Source of the DNA: Veillonellales bacterium
GTDB lineage: Bacteria; Bacillota; Negativicutes; JAAYSF01
Direction of reading: 5' to 3'
Assembly (NCBI GenBank): GCA_039680175.1
Contig: JBDKTO010000024.1
Span: 1 to 34,051, forward strand
DNA length: 34,051 nucleotides
Shown: in pieces, positions 1 to 8,276 of the stretch
Numbering within the stretch: position 1 is the stretch's first letter
Layout: each line of letters starts with the position of its first letter
Program-made: the position numbers and the translations under genes
Notes under the pieces: generated by a model
Seen by the model: the letters and a program-made list of their open reading frames with translations, nothing else
What the model was told of the DNA's origin: nothing
Database searches by the model: none

Positions 1-751
1 TGCCGTCAATGACTTTTTGAATGGCCGTCTGGATTTCCTGCAGGATCTTATTAATATTCTCCGTAGCATCGGCGCTGCTTTGAGCCAGCTTCTGCATTTC
101 CTGGGCCACCACGGCAAAGCCGCGGCCATGAATCCCGGCCCGGGCCGCTTCAATGGATGCATTCAAACTTAACAGCTTCGTTTGGGTGGCAATTCCCCGG
201 CTCATATCCAAAATTTTGCCGGTATCCTTGACCTTCTGGGCCGACTCCTGAGACACTTTGACCACACTGTCCGTGGTCGCCGCCAATTCCTGAGAAGACG
301 CCGATATTTCCTCCACAGCCGCCGCAGCCTGATGCACATTGCCGGAAACCTGCTGAACGGTTTTTTCCACCACCGCTTTCTGGCTCTCCTCGTGCACCCG
401 GGCCGCCACTACCGACGCCGCTACTTGTGCCAATGGCTTAACAATTTCAATCTTTCCGGCTATGCCAAAGCTGCCGATTCTTGTGCCGTCATCGGCAGCG
501 ATAAGGCAGTTGTAGCCTTCCTTGACATTCGGATTTTGCGCCGCCTCTTCGGCTGTAACCGCATACTCGTCGGCTTGCCCCGTCACGATTTTCTTCGCGC
601 CGCTGTGGACCTTGCCGATGCGATCCTTGCTGATATTATCCGCAATAAATACGCCATTTTCATTGCAAACACTCATTTGAAAGCCGGTTTTGCCGGATAC
701 AAACCGTACTAATTCACTGGCCAATTCGCTGCTAATTTTATAACCAGCCAC
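1..751 (-). CDS. Soluble methyl-accepting chemotaxis protein with sugar-diacid-recognition-like sensor (3' end off window)
   Basis: 250 codons are visible and the C-terminus lies beyond base 1. The start is GTG at 751, with AGGAGG at 759-764 and a 7-nt spacer. Residues 1-110 ([17 protein letters not shown]..., with [15 protein letters not shown]) resemble the CdaR-type putative sugar diacid recognition domain. Residues 125-250 are the start of an MCP signalling domain, including [20 protein letters not shown] at 196-215, the family's conserved hairpin tip region (the tip normally has E-A-A-R-A-G). There is no signal peptide or membrane segment, so the receptor is probably cytoplasmic and would report an intracellular ligand to CheA/CheW. 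The MCP assignment is certain; the sensor domain call is from sequence resemblance. The ligand is unknown. Confidence 0.9.
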   Translation of the reverse strand, partial: MAGYKISSELASELVRFVSGKTGFQMSVCNENGVFIADNISKDRIGKVHSGAKKIVTGQADEYAVTAEEAAQNPNVKEGYNCLIAADDGTRIGSFGIAGKIEIVKPLAQVAASVVAARVHEESQKAVVEKTVQQVSGNVHQAAAAVEEISASSQELAATTDSVVKVSQESAQKVKDTGKILDMSRGIATQTKLLSLNASIEAARAGIHGRGFAVVAQEMQKLAQSSADATENINKILQEIQTAIQKVIDG

Positions 752-886
752 TCGTACACCTCCTTTTAATAATCGGAAACTCATTCCGCTTCTGACATAT
801 TCTGCTTTAATTAATTCCACTATTCTTCCTTAAAATCCTGCCCTGCTCTAAAAAAACTGCATATTCCTGCTGCTACAAACGCCGCA

Positions 887-924
887 GCGCCGTCTGCTTT
901 ATCTTTCGATAAATCAGACGGCGC
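887..924. other. Long stem-loop between spoIID-like gene and chemoreceptor
   Basis: GCGCCGTCTG at 887-896 pairs perfectly with CAGACGGCGC at 915-924. Inside it a second stem (TTTATC/GATAAA) closes a 4-nt loop, with one mismatch between the two stems. Neither strand has a U-run directly after it; the nearest minus-strand T7 is about 40 nt further on (849-856 region). It lies 3' of the SpoIID-like gene and within the possible 5' leader of the chemoreceptor. It could be a terminator without a U-tract or a leader structure. No known riboswitch consensus was recognised in 752-999. Confidence 0.5.
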
Positions 925-999
925 CTCTCCGGATAAGGCGTCCTGACGACCGCCCCTCCAATATTACTATATGAGGTTTAAAACAAAATATATACTGCT

Positions 1000-2028
1000 T
1001 TATTCCCATAGCTGCTGAATATTGCTGCCAACATAGTAATGTCTTACAATATCAGCGGCCGACCATCCCTGCTGAGCGAAGCTGTAGGCACCCCACTGAC
1101 ACAAGCCGACTCCATTACCCCAGCCCAACCCTTTGAAAGTAAATTCCCGGCCGTCATAGGTCATCTCGGTAATTAACGTGGAGCGGAGGCGGTCAAAACC
1201 CAGCTGTTTGCGAAACTCAGCACCATATATCTTTTTATCCCCGGCGCCAATATAGAGAATTCGGCCGGAAGGCCCCCTTCCCAAAATGGAAATATCAGCC
1301 GGGTTACCATGATAGCCTACGGCAGAAGCCACTTCCGTTCCGGAAATCTTGGCTGTCCAGCTTTGTTCATTTGCCGGAGCATATTGGAAGCAGTTATCGG
1401 TTACCGGCTGAAAGTAAGGCGCCGGAGCCGAAATTTCCCGGGGAAAGCCTTCTTCTTTCGTGGCGGCGATCTGTCCATTGCAGGAACTGTAAATGGCATT
1501 GACCAAACTGCCGGCATACAGTAAAACTTGTCCCCTTGTCTGCTTCACTGCCTTCCTGACATTATCATTCACTTTCTGGGGAGCATATGCCTGCAATTCC
1601 TCCTTTGATGTACTGACATCAGCGTTATGCAGCCGTTTAATCGTTCCGGCTTCGATAGCATGAACCGTCAGCGTCCGGGAGGCGATAGCCTGAGCCGCAA
1701 GCGCTTCCACCGGCCAATCCGGCTCCATCTCCTTGGCGACAACCCCTTCCAGATATTTTTCCAAAGGCATACTCTCCACCGCACCGGACTCTGTCAGATA
1801 AACCTTAACGACCGGCTCGCTCTTATACTTTGCCAAATTCAACGGCACTGCTCCCGGTATTGGCGCAATCTGTGCCGGCTGGCTGGGAGCAGGAGCCGGT
1901 TCCTGCTGAGCCGGTTCCTGAGGTGCCGGCTTTGAGGCGGGAGGACGCAGTAGTGCATACGCTCCCGTAAAAGCTATTATGGCAATTGCTGCCAGGACTG
2001 CGATATTGAAGTTCCGGTTCTTGTGCAT
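1000..2028 (-). CDS. spoIID: SpoIID/LytB-domain protein (peptidoglycan lytic transglycosylase family)
   Basis: 342 residues. The N-terminus has a basic start (MHKNRN) and one membrane segment at about residues 8-27 (IAVLAAIAIIAFTGAYALL), followed by a Pro/Ala/Gln-rich linker at 30-60. The SpoIID domain begins near residue 85 with LEKYLEGVVAKEMEPDWPVE, then ALAAQAIASRT, the family core that carries the catalytic Glu in Bacillus SpoIID. The C-terminal GWGNGVGLCQWGAYSFAQQG is the other family hallmark. In sporulating Firmicutes SpoIID works with SpoIIP and SpoIIM to thin septal peptidoglycan during engulfment. The length fits. Neighbours are not sporulation genes, so a LytB-like paralogue is possible. 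ATG 2028 has GGTGGGAG upstream at 2032-2039. Confidence 0.87.
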   Translation of the reverse strand: MHKNRNFNIAVLAAIAIIAFTGAYALLRPPASKPAPQEPAQQEPAPAPSQPAQIAPIPGAVPLNLAKYKSEPVVKVYLTESGAVESMPLEKYLEGVVAKEMEPDWPVEALAAQAIASRTLTVHAIEAGTIKRLHNADVSTSKEELQAYAPQKVNDNVRKAVKQTRGQVLLYAGSLVNAIYSSCNGQIAATKEEGFPREISAPAPYFQPVTDNCFQYAPANEQSWTAKISGTEVASAVGYHGNPADISILGRGPSGRILYIGAGDKKIYGAEFRKQLGFDRLRSTLITEMTYDGREFTFKGLGWGNGVGLCQWGAYSFAQQGWSAADIVRHYYVGSNIQQLWE

Positions 2029-2045
2029 TCACTCCCACCTCATTG

Positions 2046-2076
2046 ATAGTATGGAAGTATCTTGCAGTATTTATGC
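2046..2076 (-). promoter_or_regulatory. Candidate sigma-E-like promoter of the spoIID-like gene
   Basis: On the minus strand, GCATAAAT (2069-2076) is followed after 15 nt by CATACTAT (2046-2053). This resembles the sporulation sigma-E elements (-35 GHATANNT, -10 CATACAHT), with one mismatch in the -10 and a spacer that seems slightly long. Bacillus spoIID is transcribed by sigma-E, which makes the match more credible. The predicted start would leave only a very short leader, touching the ribosome-binding site. Confidence 0.3.
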
Positions 2077-2094
2077 AGGGAAATAGTTCATGGC

Positions 2095-2188
2095 GCTCAT
2101 AGCTCATAGCTCATAGCTCATAGCTCATAGCTCATAGCTCATAGCTCATAGCTCATAGCTCATAGCTCATAGCTCATAGCTCATAGCT
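2095..2188. repeat. Heptanucleotide tandem repeat (AGCTCAT)n, about 13.4 copies
   Basis: Twelve exact head-to-tail copies of AGCTCAT run from 2101 to 2184, with partial units on both sides (GCTCAT at 2095-2100, AGCT at 2185-2188). No mismatch was seen. The array lies between the larA terminator and the spoIID-like promoter region, and its last AGCT forms the outer base of the terminator hairpin. Arrays this perfect are prone to slipped-strand length change. The same heptamer recurs at 18730-18747. Confidence 0.97.
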
Positions 2189-2235
2189 AAAAAACAACAG
2201 GCGCCCGGCTTAGCGGGCGCCTGTTGTTTTTTAGC
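2186..2235. terminator. Bidirectional intrinsic terminator, perfect 22-bp stem
   Basis: The 22-nt arm at 2186-2207 and its exact complement at 2214-2235 enclose a 6-nt loop. The core is GC-rich (GGCGCCCG/CGGGCGCC) and flanked by A6 on the left and T6 on the right, so it can terminate in either direction. It sits 8 bp after the larA stop codon. Confidence 0.93.
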
Positions 2236-2243
2236 TAATTTGA

Positions 2244-3518
2244 CTATTTAACGATAACCGAAACTCCGTCGGGAACAACGGTAACGGTGGCATCTTTACC
2301 GACAATCTCTTCTGCCAGTTTCATGGCCTCCGGTAAAGTATTCACCGCTTTCATATGCATGTCCTGAATCATCTGATGATCGCACTGATCGGTAACAATA
2401 ATAATTGTATAGTGAAGCTGAAGTCGTGCCAGAATCTGCGCTTCCCATTGATCCGGCAGAGTATCCTGAGGTTCAATGGCCAGAATCTTATCCATGACTT
2501 CCTGAGCGCTCTTGGCTTTGGCAAACCATTCGTAGAAGTCTTTACCGCCGTGCCCGTCGTTGCAGGCGGAACAGATAATAATAACGCCGCCGTCCTTACA
2601 GGTAGCTTCGGCAGCCGTCATGCCTTTTACCGACTGGTAAATGTTCTGGTCAAGAGGATAGCCGCCGTTGGAGGTAATGGCGATATCGGCAGGTATTGCC
2701 TTTACATTTGCCAGTTCACCGGCAAATTTCGTACCTTCCGCATGAGCTTTTTCCAGATCACCGGCAAACGCTTTAATAATTTTCTTATCGGCATCGATGA
2801 TTACATTGACGATAAATTTAAGTTTAGCGGTTTTTGCCGCATGGAGCATATCAATGTGAATCGGATTGCCTTCCAGATTGCCGGTTCTGGCTTTATCACT
2901 GGCAATAAACCGGGAATTATGATTGGCAAGTACGGTAACTTTGCTGACAACACCCGGCAAAACACTTTTGCGTCCGCCGGAGAAACCGGCAAAGAAATGA
3001 GGTTCGATAAATCCTTCCGAAACCAGTAAATCGGCTTCTACTGCCAGCTTGTTGATTATGATATCGCCGCCGGAAGGAAGTTTACCGATATTGACCATAG
3101 AATCCGGGTCAAAGGCATTATGAACAACAATTTTCTCTTCCGCCATTATTTTTTCGCCAAACTTGCCCAACAGTTCTTCTTTCGTGGTCGGACGATGAAA
3201 GCCGGTAGCGATTAGAATGGTAATATCGGCATCGGGATTCCCGCTGCGAATTTCTGCCAAAATGACCGGCATGATAATTTTGCTGGGAACGGGACGGGTA
3301 TGGTCACTGGATATAATGACAATTTTGTTTTTCCCTTTTGCCAAATCCCGCAGCCGGGAAGAACCGATCGGATTTTCCAATGCCCGCCTCACTAATTCCG
3401 GTTCGCCGGCTTCCGGCTTATAATGATGCGCTTTTGATTCAAGCACCCCCAGCAACCTCGCATCAGGTACTTCGGCATTGATAAAAGTCCTGCTATAAGG
3501 AATTTTTACAGTTGCCAT
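2244..3518 (-). CDS. larA: LarA-family nickel-pincer lactate racemase
   Basis: 424 residues from ATG 3518, chosen because AGGAGG lies 6 nt upstream (3525-3530); a longer reading frame to 3533 has no such site. With this start the active-site residues fall at exactly the numbers reported for Lactiplantibacillus LarA: Asp72 and Arg75 (SSDHTRP), His108 (ATGFHRP), His174 (EPHFFAGF), Lys184 (GGRKSVLPGV; the residue that binds the nickel pincer nucleotide), His200 (LANH), Gln295 and Lys298 (QSVKG). The enzyme interconverts D- and L-lactate. It needs LarB, LarC and LarE to make its cofactor; none is in this window. An L-lactate permease lies about 20 kb away. Other LarA homologues racemise different 2-hydroxyacids, so the substrate is inferred. 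Confidence 0.9.
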   Translation of the reverse strand: MATVKIPYSRTFINAEVPDARLLGVLESKAHHYKPEAGEPELVRRALENPIGSSRLRDLAKGKNKIVIISSDHTRPVPSKIIMPVILAEIRSGNPDADITILIATGFHRPTTKEELLGKFGEKIMAEEKIVVHNAFDPDSMVNIGKLPSGGDIIINKLAVEADLLVSEGFIEPHFFAGFSGGRKSVLPGVVSKVTVLANHNSRFIASDKARTGNLEGNPIHIDMLHAAKTAKLKFIVNVIIDADKKIIKAFAGDLEKAHAEGTKFAGELANVKAIPADIAITSNGGYPLDQNIYQSVKGMTAAEATCKDGGVIIICSACNDGHGGKDFYEWFAKAKSAQEVMDKILAIEPQDTLPDQWEAQILARLQLHYTIIIVTDQCDHQMIQDMHMKAVNTLPEAMKLAEEIVGKDATVTVVPDGVSVIVK

Positions 3519-3597
3519 AATCAGCCTCCTCAAACTATTCTCATTTTATTATTTTAGACAATAAGACATATAATTCCTTCTCGCTAAAATATTTTTT

Positions 3598-4500
3598 CTA
3601 CCTCGCGTTGTTTTTAGTTACAACAAATTTTTCGATCAGCTTAACCGGATGATACGACATTTTCGACCTTCGCAAACCGGGAAGCCCTATATCTTCTTCC
3701 CGGTTGATATAAATCATATTCTGCCAGTTATGACGGCAAAACTCCTGATTGATTACCGAAAAAATCCCCTTGATTTCCGGATTGCCTTTTTCCACATGAA
3801 TCACTGCCATATCCCCGGTAATCGGCTCGCCAAAGGTAAATGCCTCTACTCTGTCATCAATGCGGATCACGCCGCCCTGAAATGCCAGTGCGTCCATATT
3901 GGTCAAAGCCCGGCCAATTGCCTGCTTTTCAAAAGTCGCATCCACAGCGCGCCGTCTTTTTTCCCACCAGTCGATCTCGGTAGCCATGCATTGTTCGGCC
4001 AGATCCGCCGTAAGGGGCAGATACTCGTACTGGCTGTAGCTTTTTTTAAACTGATTGACATGGTTCTTTTTGCCATGATATTTACGGCCCTTTAGTTCCG
4101 TTAAGGCCGGAAGACTGTATACATAATCGGAATCGTCCCGATCAAAGGTGAACTCGAAGCAGCCGGGCTTGGCCGCCTCCAGCAAATCAACCATGAATTT
4201 CTCGACGCCCCGCATTACAAAGGATATATTCTTCCCGGCGAAGCAGGCCAATATATTGTCCAGCGCCGCCGGCACTTTGTCGTCAGTACAAAAAGGCGGC
4301 AGAAAAAAAGTCTCCTCTTCCCAAGTGGCCTTCACATATAAAACATCCTCTTCCAGCGCCCATTCAATATGGTAAGATGGCTGCCACATAAACAAATTTG
4401 TAAAATTATAGTGGGAGTTCTCATAACGTCTCCGTTGAAAACATTTGTCGAATACCGGTTTATCGGTTAATTGAATTTCCTGGAACTTGATATAAACCAC
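3598..4500 (-). CDS. DUF2156 (phosphatidylglycerol lysyltransferase C-terminal-like) protein
   Basis: 300 residues with no membrane segments. The opening (FQEIQLTDKPVFDKCFQRRR, then NSHYNFTNLFMWQPSYHIEW) and a central Y-HGKKNHVNQFKKSY stretch match the DUF2156 family, which has a double GNAT fold related to the catalytic half of MprF lysyl-phosphatidylglycerol synthases. Here there is no transmembrane flippase half. The true substrate is unknown; related proteins may aminoacylate lipids or transfer acyl groups. The only usable start is GTG 4500, since a stop codon lies just upstream in frame, and the Shine-Dalgarno-like AGGGA abuts it without a spacer. It is followed by larA after 79 bp with no terminator between, so co-transcription is possible. 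Confidence 0.78.
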   Translation of the reverse strand: MVYIKFQEIQLTDKPVFDKCFQRRRYENSHYNFTNLFMWQPSYHIEWALEEDVLYVKATWEEETFFLPPFCTDDKVPAALDNILACFAGKNISFVMRGVEKFMVDLLEAAKPGCFEFTFDRDDSDYVYSLPALTELKGRKYHGKKNHVNQFKKSYSQYEYLPLTADLAEQCMATEIDWWEKRRRAVDATFEKQAIGRALTNMDALAFQGGVIRIDDRVEAFTFGEPITGDMAVIHVEKGNPEIKGIFSVINQEFCRHNWQNMIYINREEDIGLPGLRRSKMSYHPVKLIEKFVVTKNNAR

Positions 4501-4508
4501 TCCCTAAG

Positions 4509-4528
4509 CCGGTAAATAATCTTACCGG
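4509..4528 (-). promoter_or_regulatory. Hairpin just upstream of the DUF2156 ribosome-binding site
   Basis: CCGGTAA at 4509-4515 pairs with TTACCGG at 4522-4528 around a 6-nt loop, ending only 4 nt before the AGGGA at 4501-4505. Two overlapping TATAAT hexamers on the minus strand (4562-4567, 4569-4574) mark a likely promoter upstream, but no well-spaced -35 was found. The hairpin may influence ribosome access. Confidence 0.4.
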
Positions 4529-4609
4529 TCTGTGTTTGCTAACTATTTTTACTAACTATTCATTATATATTATATCATTCCTGACAAATTTTCTCCTCTG
4601 CTCTGTCGC

Positions 4610-6520
4610 TTATGACAACGGTTTCCCCTGACCGGCAATCGCCTCCGCCAGTTCATTTAAAACCGTCCAGCGATCCAGCAGTTCCGCCAGCCGGCTTTCC
4701 AGCTGTTCCCGAGCCGCCGCCAGTTCCTGCAGCAGTGCAAAATCACTGCCGGCAGTATTCATCTTGCTGTTAACAGCCTGCAGCTCCGCTTCAACCCCGG
4801 CGATTATTGTTTCAATCTCGTCGTACTCCTTCTGTTCCTTGAAAGTAAATTTCAGCTGCCGCTGCCGGCTCCTTTCACTGCGGCCGGCAGCTTTACCCTT
4901 CTCCGGCTTCTTCTCGATATTTTCATTTGTCTGCCGTTCTTCCAAATAATCGGAATAGCCGCCGATATACTGTTTAATTTCTCCTGCATCAAAAGTAAAT
5001 AATTTGTCAACTACCCGGTCGAGAAAATAACGGTCATGGGATACGGCAATCACCGCGCCGGAAAAATCATCCAGATAATCTTCCAGAACGGTCAGCGTCT
5101 GAATATCCAGATCATTGGTCGGTTCATCCAGGAACAAAACATTAGGTGCAGTCATCAAAATTCGCAGCAAATACAAGCGCCGCTTTTCGCCGCCGGAGCA
5201 TTTGGCAATGGGCAGCCACTGCAGCTGAGGCGGAAATAAAAACCGTTCCAGCATCTGGGACGCGCTGATCATCTGCCCGTCCGCCGCCGGCAAATAGTTC
5301 CCCGCTTCCCGGACATAATCAATCACCCGCAGACCTTCATCCATTTCGCTATTTTCTTGAGTAAAATAGCCAATCTTAACCGTTTGACCAATTGAGACGG
5401 CACCTTGATCCGGGGTCAAAAGGCCGGCCAGAATATTCAGCAGCGTCGATTTACCGCTGCCATTGGCGCCAACAATCCCTACCCGATCATGGCGGAGAAG
5501 AATATAGCTGAAATCATGGATCAGCTCCTTTTTACCATAAGATTTGGTAATATGACGCAGTTCAATCACATCACGTCCTAACCGGGTGCTGACAGCCGCT
5601 AATTCCAGATTATCCTGATTCAAATCCGGTTTGGCGGCCTGCAATTTTTCAAATCGTTCAATCCGTGCCTTTTGTTTAGTGCTGCGAGCCTTCGCACCCC
5701 GCTGAATCCAGACGAGTTCTGTTCGCAGCAAATTCTGCCGTTTGCGCTCTGCCGCCTGCTGTAATTCCTCCCGTTCCACTCTCATCTGCAAAAACTTGCT
5801 GTAATTGCCGTCATAGCTATACAACCGGCCTTTATCCAGTTCCAGTATCCGATTGGCCGCCCGGTCCAAAAAATAGCGGTCATGAGTCACCATCAGCAGA
5901 GCGCCCTGACGCTGTTGCAAATACTGCTCCAGCCAGGCTACGGTGTCATTATCAATATGATTCGTTGGTTCGTCGAGAATCAGCAGCTCAGTCGGCGCAA
6001 TCAGCGCACCGGCCAGAGCAATCCGTTTGCGCTGGCCGCCGGATAAGTCCCCGACCCGGGCGGAAAAATCAGTAACCCCCAGCTTTGTCAGCACCGTCTT
6101 GGCTTCACTTTCCAGCTGCCAGCCGTTGACAGCGTCCATTTGCTGGCTCAGCCGGATTAGAGCGGTTTCCCGTTCCGCATCGTCAGGCCGGCAGACGGCC
6201 TCGGCCAAAGCCTTCTCGTAATCCCGCAGCACTGTCATCACCGGTGAAACTCCCCTAAAAACCTGCTCCAGCACCGTGGCCGCGAGGCTGAACTCCGGAT
6301 TTTGCGGCAAATACTCTACTCTCACCCCGCTGCCCTTGATAACTTGTCCGGCATCAGCCGTCTCCAGACCGGCGATGATTTTCAACAAAGTCGATTTGCC
6401 GACGCCATTGACTCCGATCACACCGATTTTATCTCCTTCATCAATACCGAAGGTCAGCTTCTGAAATAAAGTTCTCTCCCCGTAGGCTTTGGTGATATCT
6501 TCAATGGAAAGTAAATTCAT
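4610..6520 (-). CDS. uup: ABC-F family ATPase, Uup-like
   Basis: 636 residues with two ABC modules and no membrane domain. First module: Walker A GVNGVGKST (36-44), signature LSGGQ (159-163), Walker B LLILDEPTN (179-187). The inter-domain linker with basic helices spans about 245-300. Second module: Walker A GANGSGKST (351-359), signature CSGGE (441-445), Walker B VLFLDEPTN (461-469). A charged C-terminal extension at 540-636 (KKPEKGKAAGRSERSRQRQ, then a heptad-rich coiled coil) is the Uup-type DNA-binding-like tail. ABC-F proteins act on ribosomes or, for Uup, on branched DNA intermediates and translation. ATG 6520 has AAGGG about 9 nt upstream. A minus-strand TATAAT (6571-6576) is a possible -10. 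Confidence 0.9.
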   Translation of the reverse strand: MNLLSIEDITKAYGERTLFQKLTFGIDEGDKIGVIGVNGVGKSTLLKIIAGLETADAGQVIKGSGVRVEYLPQNPEFSLAATVLEQVFRGVSPVMTVLRDYEKALAEAVCRPDDAERETALIRLSQQMDAVNGWQLESEAKTVLTKLGVTDFSARVGDLSGGQRKRIALAGALIAPTELLILDEPTNHIDNDTVAWLEQYLQQRQGALLMVTHDRYFLDRAANRILELDKGRLYSYDGNYSKFLQMRVEREELQQAAERKRQNLLRTELVWIQRGAKARSTKQKARIERFEKLQAAKPDLNQDNLELAAVSTRLGRDVIELRHITKSYGKKELIHDFSYILLRHDRVGIVGANGSGKSTLLNILAGLLTPDQGAVSIGQTVKIGYFTQENSEMDEGLRVIDYVREAGNYLPAADGQMISASQMLERFLFPPQLQWLPIAKCSGGEKRRLYLLRILMTAPNVLFLDEPTNDLDIQTLTVLEDYLDDFSGAVIAVSHDRYFLDRVVDKLFTFDAGEIKQYIGGYSDYLEERQTNENIEKKPEKGKAAGRSERSRQRQLKFTFKEQKEYDEIETIIAGVEAELQAVNSKMNTAGSDFALLQELAAAREQLESRLAELLDRWTVLNELAEAIAGQGKPLS

Positions 6521-6758
6521 TTTCTAATCCCTTCTATATTGATAAGTTTGCTGTCACTCCGTCTATCCTTATTATAACCTGTCGTAAGCCGTTTTGAAAA
6601 TTTTTGACGAAATGCCCGTTTTTATGGCAGGATTTTTTAACATATCATGGTATTTTAATTAAAGATAGGGTATTGCTGTCAAGCACTACCCTCCTCTAAA
6701 TATTTCGCAATTTTCAAAGCTGTCAGTGATTTACCGACTTAACGGAGGTTATTGATTT

Positions 6759-8276
6759 ATGAAAAAAAGTTTCGAACCCAGTCTACAATCTATCCAGCCA
6801 CCTGCCCTGCCAGTCAATACCCTCTCCTTTTCCGCCGGGGCTGCCGCTATGGAAAACATCGCCCTGCCGGATCTGATTCCCCTAAAAGAACTGCAGCACC
6901 TGCAGGATGTTTACGCCGAAACTGCAGGAATCGCTTCCATCATCACCGCTGTGAACGGCCAGCCCATCACCCGTCCCAGCAATTTTTCCAAGGTCTGTAC
7001 TATGGTCAGGAGCACCGAAATCGGCGCCCGGAACTGCATGCACTCGGGTAAAATATTAGGCGCTAAAGCCCGCAGTCTGCAGAAACCAACTTATCATCAA
7101 TGCCTGAGCTGCGGTTTCATCGATGCCAGCGCCCCCATTACTGTCGCCGGTCATCATCTTGCCAACTGGATTATCGGTCAAATTAACCCGGCCAAGGTAA
7201 ATAAGCAGCAAATCCGGGAATATGCGGTAAAACTCAGTCTTAACCCGGACACTTTGGCCGCAGCATTGGAAGAAATGTCCAGCATGCCGCTGGAGCAATT
7301 CGAAAAAAACTTACAGCTGCTTTGGCTGCTGGCCAAAAAGCTATCCACATTGGCCTTTAATAATTGGCTGCTATCCCGAGATAATATAATGCTTTCTCAG
7401 GCAGAAAAAGAAATTATGAAACTAAACCAAAATTTGGAGACCAGGGTGCGGGAAGCGGAAGCCGCCAATGCCGAACTGGAAAAAACCTTGGCTAGGCTGC
7501 AGGAAACCCAAACCCAGCTGATCCAGCATGAAAGGCTGGCGTCTCTGGGCGGGCTGGTAGCCGGTATCGCCCATGAGATCAATACGCCGGTGGGGACCGG
7601 CGTTACGGCTGCTTCCTATTTGGAGCAGGAAACCCGGGCGACAGCAAAACTGTTCGACAGCGGCAAACTAAAAAAATCAGATTTGGCAAACTATCTGGCT
7701 AAATCCATGGATGCCGCTCAGATTCTGCTGCTGAATCTAAGACGCGCCTCCGAGCTCATTCTAAGCTTTAAACGGGTGGCCGTCGATCAGTCCAGTGCCT
7801 CCCGCCAGCTTTTTAATATTAAAGACTGCATTGACGCAGTGATTTTAAGTTTGCGGCCCAATCTTAAAAAAGTGAGCCATCGGATTATCGTCAATTGCAG
7901 TGATCCTCTCTATGTCGACAGCTATCCCGGTGCCTTCTCCCAAATTTTTACCAATCTGATTATGAATTCTCTGATTCATGCCTTTCCCCAAAAACAGCAA
8001 GGCACAATCACTATTGATATTATGCTGCAGAAGAATGAATTGTGCCTGCAATACGCTGATGACGGTCAGGGCATCCCGCAGCAGCATCAAGAAAAAATAT
8101 TCGAGCCCTTTTTCACCACCCGCCGGGGCCAGGGTGGTACAGGCCTGGGACTGCATATTATCTATAATATTGTGACCCAGCAGTTAAAAGGTGAGATCCA
8201 CTGTCAAAGTGGTGTCAACCAAGGAACCTGCTTCCGTATTACATTACCGATAGAAAACGGGGGTACTCTGCAATGA
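6759..8276 (+). CDS. Cytoplasmic sensor histidine kinase with PocR ligand-binding domain
   Basis: 505 residues. GGAGG at 6744-6748 sits 10 nt before ATG 6759. Residues 38-200 form a PocR-type sensory domain: KVCTMVRSTEIGARNC, then YHQCLSCGFIDASAPI and HLANWIIGQ, with Cys at 80, 93, 115 and 118. A coiled coil (211-256) leads to the dimerisation/phosphoacceptor helix ERLASLGGLVAGIAHEINTP with His272. The ATPase domain shows N399/N403 (NLIMNSLIHAF), DDGQGIP (434-440), FEPFFTT (448-454) and GGTGLGLHII (459-468). There is no membrane segment. PocR domains are known from propanediol-type regulators and are thought to bind small hydrocarbon derivatives. The stop codon overlaps the next start (ATGA), so the pair is one two-component system. 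Confidence 0.92.
   Translation: MKKSFEPSLQSIQPPALPVNTLSFSAGAAAMENIALPDLIPLKELQHLQDVYAETAGIASIITAVNGQPITRPSNFSKVCTMVRSTEIGARNCMHSGKILGAKARSLQKPTYHQCLSCGFIDASAPITVAGHHLANWIIGQINPAKVNKQQIREYAVKLSLNPDTLAAALEEMSSMPLEQFEKNLQLLWLLAKKLSTLAFNNWLLSRDNIMLSQAEKEIMKLNQNLETRVREAEAANAELEKTLARLQETQTQLIQHERLASLGGLVAGIAHEINTPVGTGVTAASYLEQETRATAKLFDSGKLKKSDLANYLAKSMDAAQILLLNLRRASELILSFKRVAVDQSSASRQLFNIKDCIDAVILSLRPNLKKVSHRIIVNCSDPLYVDSYPGAFSQIFTNLIMNSLIHAFPQKQQGTITIDIMLQKNELCLQYADDGQGIPQQHQEKIFEPFFTTRRGQGGTGLGLHIIYNIVTQQLKGEIHCQSGVNQGTCFRITLPIENGGTLQ

Noticed and set aside
182-712. 176-codon plus-strand open frame
   Set aside because: It is the complement of the chemoreceptor coding sequence, which has a clear domain match and ribosome-binding site on the minus strand.
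752-999. A c-di-GMP riboswitch upstream of the chemoreceptor
   Set aside because: Chemoreceptor genes in related bacteria sometimes have one, but none of the conserved GEMM sequence elements was found here; only a simple long hairpin is present.
1823-2107. 94-codon minus-strand frame starting inside the heptamer array
   Set aside because: It overlaps the spoIID-like gene out of frame and its start lies in the repeat; no family resemblance.
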